Shown here one piece after another: positions 35,643-43,949 of a DNA stretch of 64,000 nucleotides. Each line of letters starts with the position of its first letter. The stretch's first letter is position 1. Both the position numbers and the translations under genes were made by a program. Below the pieces are notes generated by a model. The model did not search any database, was not told the origin of the DNA, and was given only the letters and a program-made list of their open reading frames with translations. Origin of the DNA: G942493375 sp942493375 (GTDB lineage Bacteria > Armatimonadota > UBA5829). The DNA is taken from assembly GCA_942493375.1 (NCBI GenBank), contig OW818698.1:2232001-2296000 (forward strand). The letters run 5' to 3'.

Positions 35643-35720
35643 GCCCGCATTATTCATGATTGACCCAGCTTTTGTCTCTATTGCCAGACAAAAGCAAAGC
35701 TTGGTGAATAAAGCGGGCTA
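35641..35720 (+). repeat. 80-nt inverted-repeat element, copy D
   Basis: A full-length copy: tagcccgcattattca at the left, tgaataaagcgggcta at the right, inner arms gcttttgtct / agacaaaagc fully paired. Confidence 0.88.
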
Positions 35721-35729
35721 GATTAACAG

Positions 35730-35760
35730 ACGGGTCGGAGTGTAAATTCCGACCCGTTTG
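35730..35760 (+). terminator. GC-rich hairpin after the outer-membrane-protein gene
   Basis: Perfect arms acgggtcgga (35730-35739) and tccgacccgt (35748-35757) with an 8-nt loop; the tail (ttgg) is weak, so it may be a Rho-assisted or processing site. Confidence 0.5.
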
Positions 35761-35918
35761 GCGTAATATGCCCCATTTATCTCGTTTTTCTGTTAAAACT
35801 AGCAATTTTCTTCGCAAAACACTCTCATCAAGAAGGATATTACAGCCTGCACGGCTAATAATGGCTACTGAATGTCAGGCTAAGGCCTGTGTATTCTGGA
35901 AAGGGCGGTGATACTTAA

Positions 35919-36062
35919 ATGGAAGCATATTGTGTAAAGTGCAAAGCTAAAAAAGAGATGAATGAAGCTAAAGCCGTAACCATGAAAAACGGCAAGCCAG
36001 CAACCCAGGGTATATGCCCAAGTTGCGGTACTAAAATGTTCAAGATCGGCAAGTCTGCTTAG
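35919..36062 (+). CDS. DUF5679-like zinc-ribbon microprotein
   Basis: 47 aa: an ATG at 35919 to a TAG at 36060-36062. Two CxxC pairs (C-V-K-C at residues 5-8 and C-P-S-C at 33-36) separated by a KNGKPATxG core match the DUF5679 pattern, a small zinc ribbon often annotated as hypothetical. The Shine-Dalgarno (gggcgg) is weak. Function unknown. Confidence 0.75.
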   Translation: MEAYCVKCKAKKEMNEAKAVTMKNGKPATQGICPSCGTKMFKIGKSA

Positions 36063-36300
36063 TAAGTCCTTGCCTGGAATCAGTATGGACTTGGCGGAAC
36101 AATTAATCTGCATTATTCACCGAATTCGCTTTTTTCCGATATTTTAGGACAAAGCTAAATCAGTAACAAATAATACAGGTTAGTGTTCCGCCATTTTTTG
36201 TCTGACATTTGGGCTGAAGTATATTTCTGTACAGCCGATAATAGTAGTATTGACCCATTCTACCCCGTGTGCAAGGAAGCAATAAGAGGTACTCTGCCAG
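36063..36300. other. Intergenic region before the TPR gene
   Basis: A stretch at about 36107-36182 (ctgcattattcaccgaattc ... aataatacaggtta) may be a strongly decayed copy of the 80-nt element. Nothing else was recognised. Confidence 0.3.
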
Positions 36301-37212
36301 ATGTCTGATTCCAAATTGAATGCTAACTACCGATATGGTCTTGACCTATATGACAAAGGGCTGTTAAAAGAGGCTATTACGGCCTTTGAAGCAGTATTGT
36401 CCGAAATGAGCCCAAATAGCCCGGAAGCAAGGTTATCGCGGTTCTACATCGGAGAAGCGCACGCTGCGCTGGCCGAAACATCCCTGCAGCAAGGTTCAAA
36501 TACAACTGCAGAAGAACACTTGAAAGAAGCTGTTCAGCAAAACCCCAATTTTCCTGACATGCATTATCAGCTAGCCATGGTTTTGTTAGAGAAAGGTGAT
36601 TTCCAGGATGCAACACTGCATCTTAACACCGCTCTCGAACTAAATCCTGACTACGCCAAAGCAATGTTGTTGCTTGGAGTGCTTGCCTATCAGATAGGTG
36701 AATTTGAAGTTGGAATCGCACGAATACTGCGGTCCGTAGAAATGGAGCCCAGGTTCGATACTCCAATGATGCAAGAAGGCAAGGTCGCGCACTTTGCAGG
36801 AAAGCACCGAAAAGCTCTAGCAAGATTCATTGAGCTCTCTATAACAGATATTGATGAGATCTCACTGTATATCAATAATGGTAAATCAGCCTACAGGTCC
36901 GGTGATTACGAAGTAGCCACCAAGTCATTCAGACAGGCTTTGCAGATGCAGGATTCCTATCCGGACATTCATAACTGGCTTGGATTGTCATTATTATCCT
37001 GTAAACAAGCAACGGAAGCGTTGGAGCATTTCGAAAAGGCTATCCATCTAAACCGTAATTTCGTATCCGCTATCATCAATGCAGGTGTTGCGTGTGACAT
37101 GGCCGGACGCCCTGAAGATGCACGCAATTACTACACCAAGGCAATAATGATAGATCCTGACAATCCCGAAGCCAGAGAAAGACTTCATGGAAACACCAAA
37201 GTCTTAAACTGA
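36301..37212 (+). CDS. Tetratricopeptide-repeat protein
   Basis: 303 aa, no signal peptide. It consists of about seven TPR units, for example YRYGLDLYDKGLLKEAITAFEAVL, DMHYQLAMVLLEKGDFQDATLHLNTALELNPDYA and IHNWLGLSLLSCKQATEALEHFEKAIHLN, with the typical W/L-G-Y-A-F-A-P pattern. TPR arrays are protein-binding scaffolds; a cytoplasmic role is likely but the partner is unknown. No operon partner is close. A hairpin repeat (37230-37282) follows and may end the transcript. Confidence 0.88.
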   Translation: MSDSKLNANYRYGLDLYDKGLLKEAITAFEAVLSEMSPNSPEARLSRFYIGEAHAALAETSLQQGSNTTAEEHLKEAVQQNPNFPDMHYQLAMVLLEKGDFQDATLHLNTALELNPDYAKAMLLLGVLAYQIGEFEVGIARILRSVEMEPRFDTPMMQEGKVAHFAGKHRKALARFIELSITDIDEISLYINNGKSAYRSGDYEVATKSFRQALQMQDSYPDIHNWLGLSLLSCKQATEALEHFEKAIHLNRNFVSAIINAGVACDMAGRPEDARNYYTKAIMIDPDNPEARERLHGNTKVLN

Positions 37213-37229
37213 TAAAAGTAATGCATTTT

Positions 37230-37282
37230 ATTCTGAACGCAGTGTAAGCTCCGACAGGTAGATTAGTCACTGCGTTCAGAAT
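37230..37282. repeat. Hairpin repeat, attctgaacgcagtg type
   Basis: Perfect arms attctgaacgcagtg (37230-37244) and cactgcgttcagaat (37268-37282) around a 23-nt loop, 17 nt after the TPR gene. Confidence 0.75.
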
Positions 37283-37381
37283 CGTACAGAGCTATAAATC
37301 TTCCCCTATAATAATCCACTAACCATTGTCCTTTTTCTTCCAAGATTGACCAAGGCGAACGCACCTAAACAGTAACTAAGA

Positions 37382-37452
37382 GATATACTGCGGGAATTGA
37401 GCATAGACGAGATTCGGAACATCCAGTAAATCCGGCATTCCCGCAGTATATC
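37382..37452. repeat. Inverted repeat with ctgcgggaa core
   Basis: Perfect 16-bp arms gatatactgcgggaat (37382-37397) and attcccgcagtatatc (37437-37452) enclose 39 nt. The core ctgcgggaa is shared with the inner arms of the element at 5076-5282. Confidence 0.75.
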
Positions 37453-37680
37453 CAACGCATCAAAAATAAATATCCGCAGATTTCGCAGATTTGCGCAGAT
37501 TTTCAGAAAAGAGAACTGCAAAATGCGCCTAACACGCAATATTCAGAATGTGTTCCATCCATCCTATTTAGAAAATTGATCTGCAGATAGAATAAGACGC
37601 GTTCGGCCTGCAGGATTGACCTTTTCGCAGGAAACGCTAACATGTAAGCAATAAAGCAACACAATGTGATTCATACCTTG

Positions 37681-37757
37681 GCCCGCATTATTCGTGATTG
37701 ACTCTACTTTCGCCCATACTGCCGGTCGAAAGTAGAGTCTGGTGAATAAAGCGGGTT
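37681..37757 (+). repeat. 80-nt inverted-repeat element, copy E
   Basis: Inner arms tctactttcg / cgaaagtaga are longer and different from other copies but fully paired, a clear set of compensatory changes. Ends 19 nt before the ATG of the oxidoreductase gene. Confidence 0.85.
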
Positions 37758-37776
37758 AGTTGAAAGGACACTTGAG

Positions 37777-38715
37777 ATGAAAATAGGAATTATCGGATCT
37801 GGCGGAATTGCCAACGCCCACGCAGGGGCATATGCAGCAAATAACTGCGAGATAATCGCTGTAACAGACGCCAATGCTGAAACTGCTAAGCAGTATGCTG
37901 CTACGCACGGCGGCAAGGTATATAAAGACTACAAAGAACTGATCGATCAGGCCAAACCGGATATCGTCAGTATCTGCACTCCCCCTGTTGCACACGAGGA
38001 AGCTGCTGTGTACGCTCTCAATGCAGGCGTCAACGTATTGTGCGAAAAGCCAATGGCCTTTGACATAGCTTCTGCTCATAGAATCCGTGAAGCCGTCAGA
38101 AAATCATCAGCAAAGTTTATGCCCGCCCACAGGCATCGTTTCCTGCCAGCTAATATCAAAATGAAAGAGATCATTGCATCCGGTAAGATCGGCGTGCCTG
38201 TACTCTTTAACAATATCTTCTGCGGTCCCTCATTCGGAATGGAAGGCAGATGGTTCACCCAAAAGGCTATAGCTGGCGGCGGTTGTATACTTGACACAAA
38301 CAGCCATTCCATCGATCTCTTTAGGTTTATTGTTGGTGAAGTTGCTGAGCAGACAGCTGTGATGCATAGACATTTCAAGACAACAGATGTCGAGGATGCC
38401 GGGATTCTGGTGGTTAAATCTGTAGACGGCGCCCTGGGTGTAATGGAATCTGCATTCTTTATTGGCGCAGGCGCTGCATACATCGACATTATGTGCTCAA
38501 ACGGCAAAATACGGTTCGACTATTTTGTGCCTGACAAGGTTGTATATACGGTTATGGGCGAAGAGAATAGCGTGGAGGAAATTGTGACTCCAAGTGATGG
38601 CTTCAAAGAGCAGGTTACGCACTTGATCGGCGCCATTAAGGGTGAACACGAGTTGAGCTGCACAATTGAGGACGGAGTCCGGGCGACTGAGATTATCTGC
38701 TCAAACTATAAGTGA
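37777..38715 (+). CDS. Gfo/Idh/MocA-family oxidoreductase
   Basis: 312 aa. N-terminal NAD(P)-binding fold IGIIGSGGIANAHAGAYAANNCEIIAVTD, signature CEKPMAFDIASAHRI with the EKP lysine near 93, and the C-terminal motif GGGCILDTNSHSIDLFRFIVG. Acts on a sugar or related polyol in the cytoplasm. aaagga precedes the ATG. The UroD-like gene starts 7 nt after the stop, so the two form an operon. It is shorter than, and only distantly similar to, the Gfo/Idh/MocA protein at 23705. Confidence 0.9.
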   Translation: MKIGIIGSGGIANAHAGAYAANNCEIIAVTDANAETAKQYAATHGGKVYKDYKELIDQAKPDIVSICTPPVAHEEAAVYALNAGVNVLCEKPMAFDIASAHRIREAVRKSSAKFMPAHRHRFLPANIKMKEIIASGKIGVPVLFNNIFCGPSFGMEGRWFTQKAIAGGGCILDTNSHSIDLFRFIVGEVAEQTAVMHRHFKTTDVEDAGILVVKSVDGALGVMESAFFIGAGAAYIDIMCSNGKIRFDYFVPDKVVYTVMGEENSVEEIVTPSDGFKEQVTHLIGAIKGEHELSCTIEDGVRATEIICSNYK

Positions 38716-38722
38716 GGTCAAT

Positions 38723-39913
38723 ATGTCGTTTTTTATGACTGAGACAATTGACATCCAGGCTCATAATGCAGAAGCTAAAGCAGTATGGGAAGCGTTTCGT
38801 GCCGGTCCCCCCACACGGGTACCGGTATCTATCGTTGGAAGTATATCCAACTATCTGCTCAATCCAGTGTTGAACACACATGGATGGACATTCAAAGACT
38901 ATTTTGAAAATCCCGATGTGCAGATCCAAGCCCAGTTGGAGTATCAGAGATGGCAAAGGTTCCATGTTGTCTGTGACAATGAGATGGGAATGCCGGAGAA
39001 TGGCTGGCAGATCAACCTGGATTTCCAGAATTGTTATGATGCTGCCTGGTTTGGATGTGACTTTCACTATATCGATGGACAGGTACCCGATACGGAGTTG
39101 TTTTTCAAAGATAATCCGAGGGCACTATATGATATGCCTGCGGAACTGCCATACAACAATGGAATAATTGCCAGGGGTATAGAATTCTTCGAATATATGC
39201 ATGAAAAATGTCCCAATATGGAGTTCGAAGGAAAACCTGTATTGCCCCCGGAAAGATACGCCGGCGAGGGTATGGACGGACCTTTGGATCTTGCTTATAA
39301 GCTGCGTGGAGCAGATAATCTACTTATCGATATGCTGGTAGATGAACAGTATTTCCACGACCTGATGAGCTATATTACGGAGAATATAATCCGGCGTATC
39401 AAGTCTCTTAAGAAGAAGCGTTGGGAACGGCTGCCTAATGCAGCAGACAAAGACCGCGTTAAAGGCCCTTACGGCTACGCTGACGACGCGATGGCCTTGA
39501 TATCAGTGGATCAATATGCTCAGTATGTTCTACCTTATCACAAGAGGTTTTTCGAGGAGTTCAGTGACGGCTCCCCGGCATGCATTCACTTGTGCGGAGA
39601 TTCCACAAGACACTTCAAGTTCCTCAGAGATAATCTCAACATTATGTTCTTCGATACAGGGTTTCCAGTAAACCACGGCGCCCTCAGAAAAGAACTCGGG
39701 AATGAAGTTGAAATAGGTGGTGGGCCTACGGTAATGACTATCAAATACGGAAGCCCTGGTGAGATCGAAGCAGAAACAAGACGCATATGTGAATCCGGCA
39801 TAATGGACGGCGGCAAATTCATAATGATTGCTGCAAATAACATGGCTCCATGCACGCCGGTAGAAAACGTCAAAACACTATACGATGCAACGAAGAAATA
39901 CGGGGTTTACTAG
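38723..39913 (+). CDS. Uroporphyrinogen decarboxylase (UroD)-fold protein
   Basis: 396 aa from the ATG at 38723 (gaggtc upstream); an in-frame ATG at 38666 would overlap the previous gene. The fold pattern of UroD/MtaA-type methyltransferases is visible: YLLNPVLNTHGWTFKDYFENPDV near the start, the middle DDAMALISVDQYAQYVLPYHKRFFEEF, then CIHLCGDSTRHF, and the final GGKFIMIAANNMAPCTPVENVKTLYD, in which a His and Cys near HLCGD may bind zinc as in corrinoid:CoM methyltransferases. No haem pathway genes are near, so it is probably a methyltransferase or an uncharacterised relative. It is co-transcribed with the oxidoreductase. Confidence 0.8.
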   Translation: MSFFMTETIDIQAHNAEAKAVWEAFRAGPPTRVPVSIVGSISNYLLNPVLNTHGWTFKDYFENPDVQIQAQLEYQRWQRFHVVCDNEMGMPENGWQINLDFQNCYDAAWFGCDFHYIDGQVPDTELFFKDNPRALYDMPAELPYNNGIIARGIEFFEYMHEKCPNMEFEGKPVLPPERYAGEGMDGPLDLAYKLRGADNLLIDMLVDEQYFHDLMSYITENIIRRIKSLKKKRWERLPNAADKDRVKGPYGYADDAMALISVDQYAQYVLPYHKRFFEEFSDGSPACIHLCGDSTRHFKFLRDNLNIMFFDTGFPVNHGALRKELGNEVEIGGGPTVMTIKYGSPGEIEAETRRICESGIMDGGKFIMIAANNMAPCTPVENVKTLYDATKKYGVY

Positions 39914-39954
39914 CTCTGTATTAATTTCGTGTATAACCCCCGCTTCACACTCGT

Positions 39955-39986
39955 AGGAGAGCACATCAAACTGCTCTCCTTTGTTA
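39955..39986 (+). terminator. Intrinsic terminator after the UroD-like gene
   Basis: aggagagca (39955-39963) and tgctctcct (39972-39980) form a perfect 9-bp stem with 8-nt loop, followed by ttgtt. Confidence 0.7.
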
Positions 39987-40005
39987 ATATTTATAGCACT
40001 AATGT

Positions 40006-40034
40006 TTGACTATCTGGGTGTTTTATGGTAATAA
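40006..40034 (+). promoter_or_regulatory. Candidate promoter of the XRE-ImmA pair
   Basis: TTGACT (40006-40011), 17-bp spacer, TAATAA (40029-40034). It lies just after a terminator and 24 nt before the ATG at 40058. Confidence 0.5.
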
Positions 40035-40057
40035 TTAGTTGTGAACGGAGGTGGGGT

Positions 40058-40420
40058 ATGAGTAAAGTCTCCAATGCTTTTGGTGAAATAATCAGAAGTT
40101 TCCTGGAACGCAATCAGCTTACACTGCGGGCTGCTGCTCTGCAGTCTGAAATCTCTGCTGCATACTGGAACGATATGTCTGATGGAAGGGTGCCTTCAGA
40201 GGATGTAATCAGCAAGATATGCAGTATTTTCGAGGATTTAGATGAGAACGCTTTACGGGATGCTGCAGGTTTAGCTCCAGCCTGGGATGATATGGATATT
40301 GCAGATGCTGTAGCACTCTATCTAAGGCACAACCAGAGCATACCGGAAGAAGGTGCCAAGCAGGTTATTGAGTTTGTAAAAGAAACAATGGAACTCTACG
40401 AAAAACGTGAAAAGAGTTGA
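40058..40420 (+). CDS. XRE-type helix-turn-helix protein
   Basis: 120 aa from the ATG at 40058 with ggaggtgggg upstream; an ATG at 40025 adds an unlikely leader. Residues ~8-60 look like an XRE/Cro-type HTH (FGEIIRSFLERNQLTLRAAALQSEISAAYWNDMSDGRVPSEDVISKICSIF), followed by an acidic helical tail. It overlaps the ImmA/IrrE gene by 4 nt. Such pairs are found as phage, ICE or stress regulators in which the protease cleaves the repressor; that role here is inferred. Confidence 0.8.
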   Translation: MSKVSNAFGEIIRSFLERNQLTLRAAALQSEISAAYWNDMSDGRVPSEDVISKICSIFEDLDENALRDAAGLAPAWDDMDIADAVALYLRHNQSIPEEGAKQVIEFVKETMELYEKREKS

Positions 40421-40968
40421 GTAAGCTCTATTATACGGATGAAGCTGAGATGCTGGCACACAAGGCATGGGAAACCCTGCAGCTCTCTCCCCCCGTTGAT
40501 CTCTACCGGGTTGCGGAATCATTGGGTTTAGATATTTGCGAAAAAGAATTTGATGATTCCATTGACGGAGTATATGTCAGGTTGCCGGAAGGTTTTTCCA
40601 GAATAGGACTAAATAATCTTTACACCAAACCTATGTCAAGACGCCGGTTTACTTTAGCACATGAGATAGGTCACCACTTGCTATCACGAAAAGTTAATCC
40701 TGGTAGAAATTTGTTCTTCGTGGATGGTTCCAAAACTGGCTCAACCATAATGGAGAAAGCCTGCAACCGTTTTGCGGTTCTGTTGCTGATGCCTGAGAGG
40801 TTGATAAAAGAACACCACGAACAGCTGGCTCATAATCCTGAGAACAGATTAGCTATACTTTCAGACCGATTCGGAGTCTCTAATTGGGCAATGCGGAGAA
40901 GACTCAAAGAAATTGGCCTACAGCCTATGGGATACACCGGTAGAAAAACGGGAAACTGGTCGGAATAG
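40417..40968 (+). CDS. ImmA/IrrE-family metallopeptidase
   Basis: 183 aa. It starts at a TTG (40417) that overlaps the previous stop as TTGA, a 4-nt overlap giving translational coupling. The zinc motif HExxH is HEIGH in RRFTLAHEIGHHLLSRK, near residue 84-90, followed by the family's MEKACNRFAVLLLMPERL region with its candidate third ligand Glu/Cys-x-x-F-A pattern. Members cleave or antagonise an XRE-type repressor, and the neighbour is the likely substrate. Confidence 0.88.
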   Translation: MSKLYYTDEAEMLAHKAWETLQLSPPVDLYRVAESLGLDICEKEFDDSIDGVYVRLPEGFSRIGLNNLYTKPMSRRRFTLAHEIGHHLLSRKVNPGRNLFFVDGSKTGSTIMEKACNRFAVLLLMPERLIKEHHEQLAHNPENRLAILSDRFGVSNWAMRRRLKEIGLQPMGYTGRKTGNWSE

Positions 40969-41024
40969 TTCCCCTCCAAGCCGGGAAGCTTAAAGGGGAG
41001 TTGTATCGAATACCTGCTATAAGC

Positions 41025-41981
41025 TTAAGCTTTTATATCTTCAAATAGAACACCGCTCATGTATCTCTCGGCTGCGTCAGGGAGGATAACAACTATAACT
41101 TTACCAGCGAACTCATCCATTCTAGCTAGCTGATCAGCTGCGGCCATTGCTGCTCCACACGATATTCCAGCCAGTATACCTTCATCTGTGGCAAGTCTCC
41201 TGGCATAATCCACAGCTGTGGTGCTATCAATTCTTTCTACCCGGTCTATTATGGATAAATCCAGGACTTCAGGAATGAACCCAGCTCCTATTCCTTGAAT
41301 ACGGTGAGGGGATATTTTTATCTGGCCATTGTTTAACGTCTGGGTAATAACAGGTGATTCTGCAGGTTCAACAGCGACTGATGTTATCTGTTTTCCTGCA
41401 GTGTTTTTTATGTAGCGGGATAAACCGGTTATGGTTCCCCCGGTCCCAACTCCGGACACTATGACATCAACTAGACCGTCTGTATCTTTCCATATTTCAG
41501 GACCTGTAGTTTTTTCGTGGATTGCCGGATTGGCGGGATTTTTAAACTGCTGCGGCATGAAATATTTTTCCGGATCTGAGGCTAATATTTCCTCAGCTTT
41601 AGCAATCGCCCCTCTCATACCCAGTGCACCATCAGTGAGTACCAGGTTAGCACCAAGCGCCGCCAGCACTTTTCTGCGTTCTATGCTCATCGTTTCAGGC
41701 ATGGTTAAGTTTACTTTATAACCTCTGGCTGCTCCGACAAATGCCAGTGCAATACCGGTATTTCCGCTGGTTGGTTCTATGATCTCTTTACCGGCACCAA
41801 GTTGCCCCTTAGCCTCTGCATCCCATATCATTGATGCTCCTATCCGACACTTAATAGAATATGCCGGATTCCTGCCTTCTATCTTGGCAAGTACTGTAGC
41901 CTTGGCACCCTCTGTGATCCTGTTGATCTTAACCAGGGGAGTATTACCGATTGAATACGAGTTGTCTTCAAACCACGCCAT
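41025..41981 (-). CDS. cysK: Cysteine synthase A (O-acetylserine sulfhydrylase)
   Basis: 318 aa from the ATG at 41981 (gaggtg 6 nt upstream; a GTG at 41990 is less likely). Pyridoxal phosphate lysine is K44 in NPAYSIKCRIG, matching the SVKCR of CysK. The sulfate/PLP loop TSGNTGIALA and the phosphate-binding SGVGTGGTITG are present. It makes cysteine from O-acetylserine and sulfide in the cytoplasm. It is on the same strand as, and 134 nt downstream of, the MTA phosphorylase gene. A 20-nt palindrome lies upstream (42039-42058). Confidence 0.95.
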   Translation of the reverse strand: MAWFEDNSYSIGNTPLVKINRITEGAKATVLAKIEGRNPAYSIKCRIGASMIWDAEAKGQLGAGKEIIEPTSGNTGIALAFVGAARGYKVNLTMPETMSIERRKVLAALGANLVLTDGALGMRGAIAKAEEILASDPEKYFMPQQFKNPANPAIHEKTTGPEIWKDTDGLVDVIVSGVGTGGTITGLSRYIKNTAGKQITSVAVEPAESPVITQTLNNGQIKISPHRIQGIGAGFIPEVLDLSIIDRVERIDSTTAVDYARRLATDEGILAGISCGAAMAAADQLARMDEFAGKVIVVILPDAAERYMSGVLFEDIKA

Positions 41982-42038
41982 TTCTCTCACCTCTATTGAT
42001 TATATGATGCTAACTAGAAAAAAGTCTCTATCTGTGTA

Positions 42039-42058
42039 AATACTATCGGAATAGTATT
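42039..42058. promoter_or_regulatory. Perfect palindrome upstream of cysK
   Basis: aatactat / atagtatt arms around cgga. It lies about 60 nt upstream of the cysK start. Its AT-rich, ~20-bp form resembles Rrf2-type operator half-sites; a cysteine- or sulfur-responsive regulator is possible but not shown. A TATAAT (- strand, 42004-41999) lies between it and the gene. Confidence 0.4.
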
Positions 42059-42123
42059 GTATTTGTCCATGTCTCAAATATTAGGATACCCAAATCATTA
42101 TCCTAATCCACAACTTATTGCAT

Positions 42124-42930
42124 TTATCCTAAACGAGCATTGGCAAGGGAATTTGCACAAGCACAATCGCGAGTAGACGGCATATTAGTAACCATATCAA
42201 CGATTAATTCCTTCACCCGGCTGTTATTGGCATTTAACACCTTTACGACTTCCTCTGAGTTTACAGGCTCGACAGCTCCCTGGGCAACTATTCCAGCATC
42301 ATAATCTGTGACTAGAGCAATATTCACGTAGCACATTTCTTGCTCCAGAGCTAATACACACTCCGGATAAACGGTCATGTTTACTGTACTCCAGTCCATT
42401 TTGGTGAACCAGAGACTCTCTGCCTTTGTAGAGAATCTTGGTCCTTGTATAATAACTACGGTGCCACCCTCGTGAACTGTAACACCCTTTGCCCGTCCAC
42501 AGTCTACTGCAAGGCGTATGAGCCTGGGGCAGAAAGGGTCAGCAGATGAGATGTGCGTGGTAATTGGTCCGTCGTAGAAAGTGTCCTTACGCCCGTTGGT
42601 TCTGTCTATGAATTGATCTGAGACTACGAAGTCACCAGGTTTAATGTCAGGCTGGAGGCTCCCGACACAGGTTGGTCCAATAATGCGGGTTACACCCAGC
42701 TGCTTCATTGCCCAGATATTTGCTCTAAACGGAATTGAATGTGGTGGATATTGGTGGGTTTTGCCGTGCCTGGGTAGAAAAGCTACAGACTTGCCGGCAA
42801 TCCGTCCGACAGCCAGAGTATCACTTGTAGGTCCATACGGAGTATCCATTTTGAACTCAACAGGATCTGAGAGTAGTGAGTAGAATCCTGAGCCGCCAAA
42901 TACTCCAATTTCTGCTTTATGTGTTTCCAT
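42124..42930 (-). CDS. mtnP: S-methyl-5'-thioadenosine phosphorylase family
   Basis: 268 aa. N-terminal IGVFGGSGFYSLL, phosphate/purine-site segments LPRHGKTHQYPPHSIPFRANIWAMKQLGV and GPTCVGSLQPDIKPGDFVVSDQFIDRT, then QGPRFSTKAESLWF and NMTVYPECVLALEQEMCY are typical of MTA phosphorylases (PNP/UDP family 2). It splits methylthioadenosine to adenine and methylthioribose-1-phosphate, feeding methionine salvage; it could also be a methylthioinosine or purine phosphorylase. Its start overlaps the 3' end of rnc by 14 nt, and cysK is 134 nt downstream, so a rnc-mtnP(-cysK) operon linked to sulfur metabolism is likely. Confidence 0.9.
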   Translation of the reverse strand: METHKAEIGVFGGSGFYSLLSDPVEFKMDTPYGPTSDTLAVGRIAGKSVAFLPRHGKTHQYPPHSIPFRANIWAMKQLGVTRIIGPTCVGSLQPDIKPGDFVVSDQFIDRTNGRKDTFYDGPITTHISSADPFCPRLIRLAVDCGRAKGVTVHEGGTVVIIQGPRFSTKAESLWFTKMDWSTVNMTVYPECVLALEQEMCYVNIALVTDYDAGIVAQGAVEPVNSEEVVKVLNANNSRVKELIVDMVTNMPSTRDCACANSLANARLG

Positions 42931-43636
42931 TATCTACAATCATCTCCTTGACTTTCAGGATCGCGGCCTGAGCTGCTGCTTGCTCTGCCTGTTTCTTGTT
43001 TTTTCCGGTCCCACTACCAAGCACTATATCATCTATCTTGACTACGACAGTAAATGTTTTGTCGTGATCTGCACCTTCCTGGCTTGTTATACCATAAACA
43101 GGAGCTTTCTTAAGTGATCCCTGAGTCAGTTCTTGAAGAGCTGTTTTGAAATCACGTATATAGTCATCAATCTTGATGTCAGCAAGTATTGGTGCGATGG
43201 CCTTCAAAACGAAAGATCTGGCTGCTTCTAATCCACAGTCTATATATACAACCGCTACGAGGGCTTCAAATGTGTCCGAGAGAATTGAAGGGCGCAATCT
43301 GCCTCCCCCACTCTCTTCTCCAGCACTCATTAATATCACATCCTTAACACCCAGTGACAATGCACCTTCTGCCAATACGGGTTCACTGACTGCCACCGCT
43401 TTGGCCTTGGCCAATTCACCTTCTTTGCGGCCGGGAAAAGCATTGAACAGGTATTCTGCAACAATAACTCCGACGACAGAGTCCCCCAGGAATTCCAATC
43501 TTTCATTACTCTCTGCTGAGGGATCGTCACCGAGATATGACCGATGGGTCAGGGCTTTACCAAGCAAGCGGATATCTTTTATATCCGGATGCAATCTTTT
43601 CGAGAATTCTCTGAGTGTTGTTTCGTCTTGTACCAT
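42917..43636 (-). CDS. rnc: Ribonuclease III
   Basis: 239 aa, the normal size. The catalytic signature NERLEFLGDSVVGVIVAEYLF is at about 40-60, and the C-terminal ~70 residues are a double-stranded RNA-binding domain (FKTALQELTQGSLKKAPVYGITSQEG ... NKKQAEQAAAQAAILKV). It cuts double-stranded RNA, including rRNA precursors. The ATG at 43636 (MVQDETTLREFSKRL) is chosen because the frame continues to 43939 with Cys/His/Tyr-rich sequence that does not look like RNase III. No clear Shine-Dalgarno is visible. Confidence 0.95.
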   Translation of the reverse strand: MVQDETTLREFSKRLHPDIKDIRLLGKALTHRSYLGDDPSAESNERLEFLGDSVVGVIVAEYLFNAFPGRKEGELAKAKAVAVSEPVLAEGALSLGVKDVILMSAGEESGGGRLRPSILSDTFEALVAVVYIDCGLEAARSFVLKAIAPILADIKIDDYIRDFKTALQELTQGSLKKAPVYGITSQEGADHDKTFTVVVKIDDIVLGSGTGKNKKQAEQAAAQAAILKVKEMIVDNGNT

Positions 43637-43813
43637 AGAGCTAATTATATCAATGCAGAAGTATAGAGGCAAAGAACTATTGCAGACACAGCTATGCTGT
43701 AAACATTTATGTAGAACATGTAAACACGTGCATTGGACATATAAATTCGGATCATAGAAACAAACATCGTTCAATACTGCATATCCTGAATAATGAACAA
43801 CGTGCGTAGTTCG

Positions 43814-43841
43814 TTGACATGGAATTGCACTATGGTATAAT
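43814..43841 (+). promoter_or_regulatory. Strong sigma-70-type promoter
   Basis: Exact TTGACA (43814-43819), 16-bp spacer, exact TATAAT (43836-43841). Confidence 0.65.
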
Positions 43842-43847
43842 AAGAGT

Positions 43848-43913
43848 ATATATATTATGCTGACAACAGTTGTATGAGGGTTACCGCCGGAGCTTGGCAG
43901 CCCGGCGTTTTTC
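43848..43913 (+). ncRNA. Candidate small RNA or transcribed leader
   Basis: The expected transcription start of the promoter above is near 43848. A terminator with arms cgccgg (43885-43890) and ccggcg (43902-43907), an inner gct/agc pairing and a T5 tract at 43908-43912 would stop it after ~65 nt. There is no open frame of note. It could be a free small RNA or an attenuated leader of the protease operon. I do not recognise a known RNA family. Confidence 0.35.
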
Positions 43914-43949
43914 GTATAATTCGCACTATTCCGATTCAAACTGGCTTCT

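Larger units (their letters stand above)
37213..37776. other. Intergenic region with inverted repeats
   Basis: No gene. It contains a 15-bp-arm hairpin (37230-37282), a 16-bp inverted repeat (37382-37452), a 'tatccgcagatttcgcagat' type repeat (about 37470-37506) and one copy of the 80-nt element (37681-37757). Confidence 0.6.

Noticed and set aside
43637..43939. N-terminal extension of RNase III
   Set aside because: The sequence is Cys/His/Tyr-rich and unlike RNase III; the domain starts at 43636.
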